Made by a program: the position numbers and the translations under genes. From Candidatus Protistibacter heckmannii (GTDB lineage: Bacteria; Pseudomonadota; Gammaproteobacteria; Burkholderiales; Burkholderiaceae), in the NCBI GenBank assembly GCA_025050535.1, contig JALBVF010000004.1, forward strand, positions 62,001 to 126,000: a DNA stretch of 64,000 bases, in the 5' to 3' direction. Positions within the stretch are counted from its first letter, which is position 1. Each line of letters begins with the position of its first letter. Below are positions 40,105-50,600 of the stretch, piece after piece. Under the pieces are notes generated by a model. That model was given only the letters and a program-made list of their open reading frames with translations, searched no databases and was not told the origin of the DNA.

Positions 40105-42486
40105 TCACCGGCGGCTTGTTGTTGCGCTTGGGCGGCGCGGCTCCTCGTCGGCGGCCAGGGCTTCGCGGTCCTCGCGCGCGGCGGTGTGCTGGATCGTGGG
40201 CCGGCCCGAGGCGGGCTCGTGCACCAGGGTGAAATCGATCTTGCGCGCGTCGAGGTTGACGCGCGAGACCTGCACGCGCACGCGGTCGGTCAGCCGGTAG
40301 CGGATGCCGGTGCGCTGGCCGCGCAGTTCGTTGCGCGCTTCGTCGTATTCGAAATAGTCGCTGCCCAGATCGGTGACGTGCACCAGGCCTTCGACGTAGA
40401 GCTCGTCGAGCTGCACGAAGATGCCGAAGCCGGTCACGGCGCTGACGGTGCCTGAATATTCGTCGCCGAGCTTGTCGCGCATGAAGTAGCACTTGAGCCA
40501 GGCTTCGACGTCGCGCGCGGCTTCGTCGGCGCGGCGCTCGTTAGCCGAGCAGTGCAGGCCGAGATGCTCCCACATGGCCTCGCTCGCGCCGGCGGGCTTC
40601 TTCGCGGCCTTGGCGCCCTTGCCGTTGGCCTTGGCCGCCGCCTTCTTCGCGGCCTGCTGGTTGCGGCGGCCGGCCGGCGAGAGCATGGTGTTCAACTCGA
40701 CGCCGGTGGGCGGCTCGGGCGTGTAGCGCTTGCCGGCGAGCACGGCCTTGATCGCGCGGTGCACGAGCAGGTCGGGATAGCGGCGGATGGGGCTGGTGAA
40801 GTGCGCGTAGGCCGGATAGGCGAGGCCGAAGTGGCCGATGTTCTCCGGGTTGTACACCGCTTGCTGCATGGAGCGCAGCATCATGGTCTGCAGCAGGTCG
40901 GCGTCTGGCTGGCCCTTGATGGAATTGAGCAGCGCGGCGTAGTCGCTGATGTGCGGCTTGTCGCCGCCGCCCAGGGTGAGGCCGACGCTGCGCAGGAAGG
41001 CGCGCAGGTTCTCGAGCTTTTCCTCGCTGGGGCCGGCGTGGATGCGGTAGAGTGCAGGATGCTTGTGGCGCGCGAGCATGTCGGCGGCGCAGACGTTGGC
41101 CGCGAGCATGCATTCCTCGATCAGGCGGTGCGCGTCGTTGCGGGTGCGAGGCAGGATCTGTTCGATCTTGCCCTGGGCGTTGCAGACGATGTAGGTCTCG
41201 GTGCTCTCGAAGTCGATGGCGCCGCGCACGTGGCGCGCCTTGACCAGCACCTGGAAGAGCTCGTAGAGGTTCTGCAGGTGGGGCATGATCGCGCTGAGCT
41301 TGCCGGCACCGATGCCCTTGGTATTGGAGAGCGCGTCCCAGACTTCGTTGTAGGTCAGGCGCGCGGCGGAATGCATGACCGCAGAATAGAACTGATAGGC
41401 CTTGACCTCGCCGGTGGAGGAGATGACGGCGTCGCAGACCATGCACAGCCGGTCCACGCGCGGATTGAGCGAGCACAGGCCGTTGGAGAGCTTCTCGGGC
41501 AGCATGGGGATCACGCGGCGCGGGAAGTAGACGGAGGTGGCGCGCTCGAGCGCGTCGGCGTCCAGAGGATGGCCGGGGTGCACGTAGTGCGAGACGTCGG
41601 CGATGGCGACGAGCAGGCGCCAGCCCTTGGTGCGGCCCATGGTGATGGGCTCGCAGTAGGCGGCGTCGTCGAAGTCGCGCGCGTCCTCGCCGTCGATGGT
41701 GACGAGCGGCACGTCGCGCAAGTCGACGCGGCCCATGATGTCCTGCGGACGCACTTCATTGGGCAGCGCGCCGGCTTCCTTCTGCGCGGCGTCAGAGAAG
41801 ATGTGCGGCACGCCGTATTTTCGCACGGCGATCTCGATTTCCATGCCGGGGTTGTCGATGTCGCCCAGCACTTCCACCACCTTGCCTACGGCCTGGGTGT
41901 AGCGGTCGGGATAGCTGACGATCTCCACGCCGACCACCTGGCCGACCTTGGCGCGGCCGTTGGCCTTGGGCGGAATGAGGATGTCGTGGCCGATGCGCTT
42001 GTCCTCGGGCGCGACGACCATCACGCCGTTCTCGTTGAGCAGGCGGCCGATTACCACGCGGTTGGCGCGCTCGGTGATTTCGACGATCTGGCCTTCGGGA
42101 CGGCCGCGGCGGTCCACGCCGGTGATGCGGGCCTGCACCTGGTCGTTGTGCATAGCCTTCTGCATCTCGCGCTCGGAGAGGTAGATGTCGGGGCCGCCGT
42201 CTTCGCGGATGATGAAGCCGAAGCCGTCGCGGTGGCCTTGCACGCGGCCGGTGATGAAGGCGGCTTGATGGGCCAGCTCCACCGCGCCCTTGCGGTTAAA
42301 TTCGATCTGACCATCGAGCTCCATGGCGGCCAGCCGCTTGCCGAAGCTGTCCTTCTCCTCGGGGTCGACGGCCAGGGCCGCCGCGATCTGTTCGGGCGTC
42401 AGCGCCTTCTTGGCGGTTCTGAGAATACCGAGGATGTCTTCGCGGCGTGGGATGGGGTGGGGAAATAATTGCTTAATTTGGCTCAA
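40105..42486 (-). CDS. rnr: ribonuclease R, basic tail altered by frameshift
   Basis: The 793-residue 3'-5' exoribonuclease has an N-terminal HTH (ALTPEQIAAALAV), cold-shock domains, the RNB catalytic motif IDGEDARDFDDAAYC, and an S1 domain (GTVSAVTGFGIFVQLDELYVEGLVHV). RNase R normally ends in a Lys-rich tail. Here the open frame ends EEPRRPSATTSRR, while the adjacent frame reads [25 protein letters not shown] one-base indel near 40135 therefore removed the native tail; that frame lacks a close stop, so a second change may be present. The catalytic core is intact. Confidence 0.93.
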   Translation of the reverse strand: MSQIKQLFPHPIPRREDILGILRTAKKALTPEQIAAALAVDPEEKDSFGKRLAAMELDGQIEFNRKGAVELAHQAAFITGRVQGHRDGFGFIIREDGGPDIYLSEREMQKAMHNDQVQARITGVDRRGRPEGQIVEITERANRVVIGRLLNENGVMVVAPEDKRIGHDILIPPKANGRAKVGQVVGVEIVSYPDRYTQAVGKVVEVLGDIDNPGMEIEIAVRKYGVPHIFSDAAQKEAGALPNEVRPQDIMGRVDLRDVPLVTIDGEDARDFDDAAYCEPITMGRTKGWRLLVAIADVSHYVHPGHPLDADALERATSVYFPRRVIPMLPEKLSNGLCSLNPRVDRLCMVCDAVISSTGEVKAYQFYSAVMHSAARLTYNEVWDALSNTKGIGAGKLSAIMPHLQNLYELFQVLVKARHVRGAIDFESTETYIVCNAQGKIEQILPRTRNDAHRLIEECMLAANVCAADMLARHKHPALYRIHAGPSEEKLENLRAFLRSVGLTLGGGDKPHISDYAALLNSIKGQPDADLLQTMMLRSMQQAVYNPENIGHFGLAYPAYAHFTSPIRRYPDLLVHRAIKAVLAGKRYTPEPPTGVELNTMLSPAGRRNQQAAKKAAAKANGKGAKAAKKPAGASEAMWEHLGLHCSANERRADEAARDVEAWLKCYFMRDKLGDEYSGTVSAVTGFGIFVQLDELYVEGLVHVTDLGSDYFEYDEARNELRGQRTGIRYRLTDRVRVQVSRVNLDARKIDFTLVHEPASGRPTIQHTAAREDREALAADEEPRRPSATTSRR

Positions 42487-42547
42487 CTCGCTGATTCAAC
42501 TTGTTTGTAGGTTTTGCGCATTCCATCATCTTACGATACGCAAGAAT

Positions 42548-42575
42548 TTGACATTATGAACGAACTCGCTATAAT
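42548..42575 (+). promoter_or_regulatory. near-consensus promoter of tRNA-Leu
   Basis: TTGACA (42548-42553) and TATAAT (42570-42575) are both perfect, with 16-bp spacing and a GC-rich discriminator, as expected for a stable-RNA promoter. It lies 62 bp from the divergent rnr start. Confidence 0.85.
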
Positions 42576-42582
42576 CGCGGAC

Positions 42583-42605
42583 TGCAGATGAAAAATTCAT
42601 CTGCA
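42583..42605. repeat. perfect inverted repeat at the predicted tRNA-Leu transcription start
   Basis: TGCAGATGAA-AAA-TTCATCTGCA is a 10-bp perfect palindrome arm pair with a 3-nt centre. It begins about 7 bp after the -10 and ends 5 bp before the mature tRNA. Confidence 0.8.
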
Positions 42606-42610
42606 TCTAG

Positions 42611-42695
<85 letters not shown>

Positions 42696-42699
42696 AAAT

Positions 42700-42727
42700 A
42701 AGGCCCTCGCGGAAGCGTGGGCCTTTT
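42700..42727 (+). terminator. terminator after tRNA-Leu
   Basis: AAGGCCC(T)CGC pairs with GCG(T)GGGCCTT across a GGAA tetraloop, followed by TTTT. Confidence 0.85.
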
Positions 42728-42774
42728 CGCTTCCATACCCAGGAAGGAAAGTCTCTGTGGACTTTGCATCACCA

Positions 42775-42801
42775 ATAAAAAGACCCGCCTCGGCGGGTCT
42801 T
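42775..42801 (-). terminator. terminator of purA
   Basis: Minus strand: AGACCCGCC and GGCGGGTCT form a 9-bp stem with a GA loop, followed by TTTTTATTGG. It lies 14 bp after the purA stop. Confidence 0.9.
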
Positions 42802-42814
42802 GTCGTTTTCGGCT

Positions 42815-44191
<1,377 letters not shown>

Positions 44192-44247
44192 CTAGGTTCA
44201 TGCTGCGCGCGCCGCCCGCAACCGCGGGTCGGGGCGCGTCGCTGCGC

Positions 44248-45432
44248 TCAGGCCGGGCGTGGGACCACGGTCCACTGCCCGTCGCGCAGCGTCAGCATGC
44301 GATCGCAGGAGAATTCGTCCAGATCGTGCTGATTGCCAGGGAGCGACTGTATCACTACCTCCCCGGATTGGCGTAACTCTTTGATTTTTTTAACCAATTC
44401 GAGATCCTGATCCCAGGGAGCGAGGATTGCGGTGGTGCGCGCCTCGATCGGCGACAGGCCGGCGAGTTCGCGCAGATCCAGGGAAAAACCGGTCGCCGGG
44501 CGGGCGCGGCCGAAGGCCTGGCCGACGCGGTCGTAGCGCCCGCCGCGGGCTACGGCGTTGGGTAGACCGGCGACGTAGGCGGCGAACATCACGCCGCTGT
44601 GATAGTGGTAGCCGCGCAGGTCGGAGAGGTCAAGGCTGGCGCTGACTCCCTGCCCCGCCGCCTCGGCGGCCTTGGCCAGGGTGGCAAGCTCGTCCAGGGC
44701 CTTGGCGATGGCGGGCGCGGCCGGCAGCGCCTTGGCGGCGCGCACGAGCACCTCGGCCGGTTCGCCATAGAGCGCGGGCAAGGCGCGCAGGCCATCCACG
44801 GACGGGCCGGACAGGCCCCGCAACAGGCCGTCGAGCGCGGTCTGCTCCTTGGCTTCCAGGGCGGCGAACAGAGCCTCCTGGTCGATGTTCTCAATGTTCT
44901 CGCTGTTCGGCAGTCCGGCGAGCAGCGCCTCCAGGATGCCGGCGTGGCAGAGGTCGACGCGGATGTCGGCCAGGCCCGCGCGGCGCAGCGCGGCGAGCAT
45001 CAGCTCCTGGATTTCGATGTCGGCCTCGATGCCGGCGTGGCCATAGATCTCGGCGCCGGCCTGGATCGGCTCGCGGGTGCTGTGAAAGCCCGCCGCCCGT
45101 GTGTGCAGCACGCTGCCGGAGTAGCACAGGCGGGTCACGCCGCTGCGGTTGAGCAGATGGGCGTCGATGCGCGCGACCTGTGGCGTGATGTCGGCGCGCA
45201 GGCCCATGGTGCGGCCCGAGAGCTGGTCGATCAGCTTGAAGGTGCGCAGGCTCAGGTCGTGGCCGGTGCCGGTGAGCAGCGATTCGAGGTATTCGAGCAG
45301 CGGCGGCATGACCAGCTCGTAGCCGTAGCTGCGGAAGTCGTCGAGGAGGCCGCGGCGCAGCTCCTCGATCTTGCGCGCCTCGGAGGGCAGGATGTCGGCG
45401 ATGGATTCAGGCAGCAGCCAGGACTTGCTCAT
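44248..45432 (-). CDS. hisZ: ATP phosphoribosyltransferase regulatory subunit
   Basis: The 394-residue HisRS paralogue lacks the anticodon domain. It has the class II synthetase-like motifs of HisZ ([73 protein letters not shown]). It forms a complex with short-form HisG and confers feedback inhibition by histidine. Lies 12 bp after hflC. Intact. Confidence 0.95.
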   Translation of the reverse strand: MSKSWLLPESIADILPSEARKIEELRRGLLDDFRSYGYELVMPPLLEYLESLLTGTGHDLSLRTFKLIDQLSGRTMGLRADITPQVARIDAHLLNRSGVTRLCYSGSVLHTRAAGFHSTREPIQAGAEIYGHAGIEADIEIQELMLAALRRAGLADIRVDLCHAGILEALLAGLPNSENIENIDQEALFAALEAKEQTALDGLLRGLSGPSVDGLRALPALYGEPAEVLVRAAKALPAAPAIAKALDELATLAKAAEAAGQGVSASLDLSDLRGYHYHSGVMFAAYVAGLPNAVARGGRYDRVGQAFGRARPATGFSLDLRELAGLSPIEARTTAILAPWDQDLELVKKIKELRQSGEVVIQSLPGNQHDLDEFSCDRMLTLRDGQWTVVPRPA

Positions 45433-45444
45433 GCTTCTTGATTC

Positions 45445-46338
45445 TTATTTTTTGGGGGCAGCCGGCGCACTGCCGGGCCCGCGCATGAACTTGAAGAAAT
45501 CCGTGCTCGGATCGAGCACCATCAGATCCTTCTTGTCCTTGAAGCTGGCGCGGTAGGCCCCCAGGCTGCGCCAGAACTGCGCGAACTGGGGATCGCGGCC
45601 GAAGGCTTCGGCATAGACAGCGGAGGACTTGGCGTCGCCCGCGCCCTTGATGCGCTGGGCGTCACGGTAGGCCTCGGCGAGGATGATGTCGCGCTGGCGC
45701 TCGGCGTCGGCGCGGATCTTTTCCGATTCGGCCTGGCCGGTGGAGCGCAGTTCGTTGGCCACGCGCTTGCGCTCGGCTTCCATGCGGCGGAACACCGAAT
45801 CGCTGATCTCGGCCTGGAAGTCGACACGCTTGAGGCGCACGTCCACCACTTCGAGCCCGTTGCGCTTGGCTTCCTGGGCGACGAGACCGCGGATTTCCTG
45901 CATCGCTGTGTCGCGCTGGGCGGAGACGAGGTCGCGCACGGTGCGCTTGGTGAAGGCTTCGTTGATCGCGGAGACCACCCACTGCGAGATGCGGTCCTTG
46001 GCGACGCGCTCGTCGCCGCTGCGGAAGCTGATGTAGAACTGGCGCGGATCGGTGATGCGCCATTTGATGTAGGCGTCGACCAGCAGGTTCTTCTTCTCGG
46101 CGGTGATGATGCGGTCCACCGTCGGCGTGTCGATAGTCATGATGCGCCGCTCGAGGAAGAGCACATTCTGCAGCGGCGGCGGCAGCTTGAAGTGCAGGCC
46201 CGGCTCCTTGAGGACCTCCTTGACCTCGCCGAAGGCGAAGATGATGGAGTACTGGCGCTGGTCGACCACGAACATGGTCGAGCTGAGAAGCACCACGGCG
46301 ACGAGGATGGCGAGAATGAGTGCGAAGAGCTTGTTCAT
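45445..46338 (-). CDS. hflC: HflC, SPFH-domain regulator of FtsH
   Basis: The 297-residue protein has one N-terminal membrane anchor (LFALILAILVAVVLLSSTMFVVD) and a prohibitin/SPFH domain (QYSIIFAFGEVKEVLKEPGLHFKLPPPLQNV), followed by a helical coiled region (RMEAERKRVANELRS). With HflK it forms a large periplasmic-facing ring that controls the FtsH protease. Starts 12 bp after hflK. Intact. Confidence 0.96.
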   Translation of the reverse strand: MNKLFALILAILVAVVLLSSTMFVVDQRQYSIIFAFGEVKEVLKEPGLHFKLPPPLQNVLFLERRIMTIDTPTVDRIITAEKKNLLVDAYIKWRITDPRQFYISFRSGDERVAKDRISQWVVSAINEAFTKRTVRDLVSAQRDTAMQEIRGLVAQEAKRNGLEVVDVRLKRVDFQAEISDSVFRRMEAERKRVANELRSTGQAESEKIRADAERQRDIILAEAYRDAQRIKGAGDAKSSAVYAEAFGRDPQFAQFWRSLGAYRASFKDKKDLMVLDPSTDFFKFMRGPGSAPAAPKK

Positions 46339-46350
46339 CGTGTGGGCTCC

Positions 46351-47718
46351 TCAGCGCGTGTCGCGGTCGCGGTTGCGCATGGTTTCGCGCGAGCGGATGT
46401 CCGCGGCAGCGGACTCCGGCATGGGGCTTGAAAGCGAGGGCGGCAGCAGCGATCCGCCCGGCGCGGGCGTGGCCGGCGCGCCGGTGGCGGCCTGCTTGGC
46501 GTCGGTGCCGACCTGCGAAATCAGCTTGTCCAGCGGCAGATAGAGCAGCTGGCTGCCCTGGCGGGCGTCGACCAGCACCTTGGTGGTGTTGTTGAGCACC
46601 TGCTGCATGGTTTCGAGATAGAGGCGGTCGCGGGTGACCTGCGGCGCCTTGGTGTATTCAGCCTGTAGCTGCTTGAAGCGCGCGGCGTCGCCCTCGGCCT
46701 GCAGCACGAGGCGGGCCTTGTAGCCTTCGGCTTCCTCGATCAGGCGGGCGGCGGCGCCACGGGCGCGCGGCACCACATCGTTGGCATAGGCCTCGCCTTC
46801 GTTCTTGGCGCGCTCGCGATCCTGGCCGGCCTTGTTGGCGTCGTCGAAGGAAGCCTGCACCTGCTCGGGCGGCTGGACGTTGACCATAGTCACGCTGGTG
46901 ACGAGGATGCCGGACTTGTAGCTGTCGAGCAGACGCTGGATCAGCACCGCCAGGTCGGAGAAGATCTTGCCGCGCCCTTCGTAGAGCACATAGTCCATCT
47001 TGTTGCGGCCCACGATCTCGCGCACCGCGGTCTCGGCGGCCTGCATCACCGTAGCTTCGGCGTCGCGGTTGTTGAACAGGAACTCGGTGACGTCCTTGAT
47101 GCGGTACTGCACGGCGAACCGCATGTTGATGATGTTCTCGTCCTCGGTAAGCATGGAGGAGTCGAGCAGATTGGTGTCATTGATCTGCGTGGAGCTTCCG
47201 ATCTCGACCGAGCGCACGCCCGAGACGTTGACGATCTCGTGTGACTGCAGCGGCCAGGGTATGTGCCAGTTGATGCCGGGGCCGGCGATGTACTTGAACT
47301 TGCCGAACTGCAGCACGACGCCCTGCTGGCCTTCCTGGATGATGAAGAAGCCGCTGGCGATCCAGATGGCCGCGAGCACGCCGATGAACACGCCCGCGCC
47401 GACGCCGGCGCCCTTGCCGTTGTTCGCGCCGGGCACGCCGATCCTGCCGTTGCCGCCGCCGCCCTTGCGGCTGAACAGGCCGTTCAACTTTCGGTTGAAG
47501 TCACGCCAGAGTTCGTCGAGGTCGGGCGGGCCCTGTGGCTTGTCGCCCTGGGACAGGAAAGGCAGCTTGCGTGCGGCGGCGTACAGCGCGCCGGGCCGCT
47601 TGACGATCATGCCGCGGAGCTTGTCGGCGAACCCGGGAAGCTTGCCGGCGGCCAGAGTCCACCATGCGCGCGCGAGGTTGGCGATAGGCATCGATAAGGA
47701 TCTTGTGGATGGTTTCAC
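46351..47718 (-). CDS. hflK: HflK, SPFH-domain regulator of FtsH
   Basis: The 455-residue protein has a cytoplasmic N-terminus with a Gly-rich stretch (RKGGGGNGRIG), one membrane span (GVFIGVLAAIWIASGFFII) and an SPFH domain (EGQQGVVLQFGKFKYIAGPGINWHIPWP). The C-terminal helix is rich in Ala/Gln. The start is a GTG at 47718 that overlaps the TGA of the hflX remnant as GTGA. Partner of HflC. Intact despite the broken gene just upstream. Confidence 0.94.
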   Translation of the reverse strand: MKPSTRSLSMPIANLARAWWTLAAGKLPGFADKLRGMIVKRPGALYAAARKLPFLSQGDKPQGPPDLDELWRDFNRKLNGLFSRKGGGGNGRIGVPGANNGKGAGVGAGVFIGVLAAIWIASGFFIIQEGQQGVVLQFGKFKYIAGPGINWHIPWPLQSHEIVNVSGVRSVEIGSSTQINDTNLLDSSMLTEDENIINMRFAVQYRIKDVTEFLFNNRDAEATVMQAAETAVREIVGRNKMDYVLYEGRGKIFSDLAVLIQRLLDSYKSGILVTSVTMVNVQPPEQVQASFDDANKAGQDRERAKNEGEAYANDVVPRARGAAARLIEEAEGYKARLVLQAEGDAARFKQLQAEYTKAPQVTRDRLYLETMQQVLNNTTKVLVDARQGSQLLYLPLDKLISQVGTDAKQAATGAPATPAPGGSLLPPSLSSPMPESAAADIRSRETMRNRDRDTR

Positions 47719-48907
47719 AGGCGGATTCTATCAGCCCTCGGATACGAGGCTGCTAAGTTACCGGCCTCGTCCGCCTCGGCGGCGGAACGGGGGCCTTCTT
47801 CGTCGTCCTGGGACGGGGCCGGAGCCTGCGTGGCGGCCAGGCGTTCGGCCAGCGCAGCGCGCAGCAGATCCAGGCCCTGGCCCTCGCGGGCGCTGAGATA
47901 GACCTTCGCGGGCAGGCCGTCCTGTCCGCGTTCGATGCGCGGACCGCCGGCGGCCAGTTCGGGCACGCGGTCGATCTTGTTCATGACGAGAAGCTACGGC
48001 ACGCCATGCGCATCCACTTCGGCGAGCACGCGGTCCACCTGCTCAACCTGCTCGTTGCGCACCAGGCTGGAGGCGTCGATCACATGCAGCAGCAGATCGG
48101 AGTGCACCGTCTCGTCGAGCGTGGCGCGGAAGGCGGCCACGAGCTGGTGCAGCAGGTCGCGGATGAAGCCGACGGTGTCGGAGAGGATGACGTTGCCCTC
48201 GCCTTCCAGGTAGAACTGGCGCGAGGTGGTGTCTAGGGTGGCGAAGAGCTGGTCCGCAGCATAGACGCGGGCCTTGGTGAGCGAATTAAACAGCGTGGAC
48301 TTTCCGGCGTTGGTGTAGCCGACGAGGGACACGCTCAGTGCCGAACGGCGCTCGCTGGCGCAGCAGCTTGGCGAGATCGGTGCGCAGACGCTTGCCGCGT
48401 TCGTCGAGCATACGGCGGTCCAGCTCCATCTGGCTTTCGCTGGGGCCGCCGCGCATGCCGATGCCGCCCTTCTGCCGCTCAAGGTGAGACTAGGCGCGAG
48501 GCCTGGTACTGCACCCGAACGAGTTCGACCTGGATCTTGCCGACGTGGCTCTGCGCGCGCTGCGCGAAGATGTCCAGGATCAGGCCGGTGCGGTCGATGA
48601 CGTGGGTCTTGAGCAGGCGCTCGAGGTTGCGCTGCTGCGCGGGACTCAGCGCATGGTTGAAGATGACCAGATCCGCCTTGTGCTCCTCCATCATGGCCTG
48701 CAGTTCCTCGGCCTTGCCCGAGCCGATGAAGAGCGCCGGATCGGGCCGCTGGCGCCAGCAGGCGAGCACGGCGGCCGGCACCGAACCCGCGCTGGAGGCC
48801 AGCAGCGAGAGTTCGGAGAGGCTTTCCTCGAAAGCGATTTTGCCGAAGTCCACGCCGACGAGAACGGCCTGGGGCGGTGGAGTGAGCAGATTGGTGGCGG
48901 ATTTCAA
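47715..48907 (-). pseudogene. hflX: GTPase HflX pseudogene
   Basis: Three fragments make up HflX, a ribosome-splitting GTPase. The N-terminal domain (PDPALFIGSGKAEELQAM to QVELVRVQYQASRLV) runs off frame near 48485. The next frame reads SHLERQKGGIGMRGGPSESQ and continues through MLDERGKRL. A second shift near 48350 precedes the intact G1 motif SLVGYTNAGKSTLFN. A TAG at 47994-47996 follows DAHGVP, where the family has Gln, and the NKID motif LLVMNKIDRVPEL continues after it. Two indels plus one nonsense codon. Confidence 0.93.
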
Positions 48908-49081
48908 GCTGGGGGAGTGGTCGATGCTGGGCGGTGGGTCTGCCGGATGCGCTGGATGCGCTGGATTCTATTGACCGGCGTTGCCTGGCTGGCGGAGCGT
49001 GGGGGCGCGGGAAAGGCCGGGCTGGGTGCCGTCAGGCGCTCCGGGGCGGAGAGGCCTTGGAGCCCGCTCCGCCCGCCGGTC

Positions 49082-49321
49082 TTACTCTTCGGGCAATTCG
49101 TCGGCCCGGAAATTCACGGCGCGGGCCGGCACAACGGTGGAAATGGCGTGCTTGTAAACCATCTGGGTCACGGTGTTGCGCAGAAGCACGACGTACTGGT
49201 CGAAGGACTCGATGTTTCCCTGAAGCTTGATGCCGTTGACCAGGTAGATCGAAACCGGCACGTGTTCTTTCCGCAGTGTGTTCAGGAACGGGTCTTGTAG
49301 TAATTGCCCTTTATTGCTCAT
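49082..49321 (-). CDS. hfq: RNA chaperone Hfq
   Basis: The 79-residue Sm-like protein has the Sm1 motif ([32 protein letters not shown]) and the Sm2 signature YKHAIST. Hfq forms hexamers that pair small RNAs with mRNAs. The ATG at 49321 has GGAG 8-9 nt upstream. In relatives hfq directly follows der; here an IS630 element lies between them, and the extended transposase frame overlaps the hfq start by ATGA. hflX should follow but is broken. The hfq coding sequence is intact. Confidence 0.97.
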   Translation of the reverse strand: MSNKGQLLQDPFLNTLRKEHVPVSIYLVNGIKLQGNIESFDQYVVLLRNTVTQMVYKHAISTVVPARAVNFRADELPEE

Positions 49322-50490
49322 AGCAGACTCCAATTGGAAAGGGTTGATACCAAGGGCGGCGAAAAAAGGAGCGGCCCCGTAAAGTTTTTGCTGCAAAGCA
49401 TATGCGGCGAAACAGGCCTTATTGATTCGGCAGGAAGAAGTTTTCGTGCTGTGTATTTGACGCGGGGATCCTGGAAGTAGGACTTCACGCGTTCAGGATG
49501 GGTTTCGATGAACGCCATATGGTTCTTTGCTGCGGCGTGTAATTCGGCCTTTGTTCTGACGGGGACTCGTGTGCTGATGACATGTTTCAGGTCGGCGTTG
49601 AGTCGCTCATCCAGATTGAGCTCCGGGCTGTAGCTGGGCAGGTAAAAGACTTCGATGTCGGCTTGGTGCTCGGCAAGCCATGCCTTGACCGGCTTGCAGT
49701 GATGCACGCCGAGGTTGTCAAGGATCAGGAACACTTTCTTGCCCGCGCGCTTGCTATCGGCCACCAGCGCCTCGAAGAGCTCAATGAGCTTCTCGTGGTT
49801 AAAGGCACCATCGATGATCATCCAGCTTGCCTTGCCCTGATTGGTCACTGTGGAAATCATCGACAGCTTCTGTCGCGTACCTCTAACCGCCATCGTGACC
49901 GGGGCTTGCCCTTTTGGAGCATAACTGCGGCCCCGAACATCCGTATTCACCAACGCGGTTTCGTCACCCCAGTGAATCTCGCCACCTTTGGCCTTGGCAC
50001 GCTTCTCGATGGCCAGATACTCCTGATCGATCCACTGCTTGACAGACTCCGGTCGCTGTTCGTAAGCGCGCTTGATCGGCTTTTTCGGCGTGAAACCCCA
50101 GCGCTTGAGGTAGTCTCCGACCGCACGTATTGAGAGTCTGAACGCGTATTCCTGTTCGATGAACAGCATGATCGCGCCTCGCGTCCAGAGCGCAGATTCC
50201 ATCTTCAACTGCTCCGGACGTTTTTCGCAGATCGTGCGCCGGATTGCTTCTTCTTGATCCGCATTCAGCCGTCTTCCGTCTCCTGGCGTACGAGCTCGTG
50301 GGTTCGGCTTCAGGGCCGCCGCGCCCCCTTCTTCATAGAGATCAATGGCCAGTCGAGCCGCCGGGTAACTCAGCCCTGTCAACTCCGCGATGGCCATGAC
50401 TCCGTATCCCTTCCGATGCAACCTAACGACCTGCTTTCGCCTCTCGTGCAGTTGCTTCAGTTTCTGGTGTCGAGCGTTTTCTTTTTCCAT
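49318..50490 (-). CDS. IS630-family transposase (copy A), C-terminally extended
   Basis: The 390-residue DDE transposase has an N-terminal HTH region ([25 protein letters not shown]), a winged-helix segment, and the catalytic motifs HWGDETAL (D), [11 protein letters not shown] (D) and [16 protein letters not shown] (E). The stop used in copy B (TGA after KYAA) is CGA here. The frame therefore runs through the IS end and ends at 49318, overlapping the hfq ATG. The last 25 or so residues are host-derived. The catalytic residues are present. Confidence 0.93.
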   Translation of the reverse strand: MEKENARHQKLKQLHERRKQVVRLHRKGYGVMAIAELTGLSYPAARLAIDLYEEGGAAALKPNPRARTPGDGRRLNADQEEAIRRTICEKRPEQLKMESALWTRGAIMLFIEQEYAFRLSIRAVGDYLKRWGFTPKKPIKRAYEQRPESVKQWIDQEYLAIEKRAKAKGGEIHWGDETALVNTDVRGRSYAPKGQAPVTMAVRGTRQKLSMISTVTNQGKASWMIIDGAFNHEKLIELFEALVADSKRAGKKVFLILDNLGVHHCKPVKAWLAEHQADIEVFYLPSYSPELNLDERLNADLKHVISTRVPVRTKAELHAAAKNHMAFIETHPERVKSYFQDPRVKYTARKLLPAESIRPVSPHMLCSKNFTGPLLFSPPLVSTLSNWSLL

Positions 50491-50544
50491 GCCAATTCGA
50501 TGTCAGAAATGATAATAAGCTCAATCTTTATATTGCCGCATCAA
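49422..50544 (-). mobile_element. IS630-family insertion sequence, copy A, between der and hfq
   Basis: 1123 bp between TA dinucleotides (49420-49421 and 50545-50546), as expected for IS630 target duplication. The ends are imperfect inverted repeats: TTGATTCGGCA on the left and TTGACGCGGCA-like (here TTGATGCGGCA) on the right. Most of the element is near-identical to copy B. It carries one transposase gene in the same direction as der and hfq. Confidence 0.93.
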
Positions 50545-50600
50545 TAGTTCAATACCTATTCTGAAATTTCGCTGCAATGCGACGGATTGTGGCAGTTTTT

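Noticed and set aside
44248-45432. hisZ as a second histidyl-tRNA synthetase
   Set aside because: It lacks the C-terminal anticodon-binding domain and shows HisZ-type motifs; a complete hisS is at 53.8-55.1 kb.
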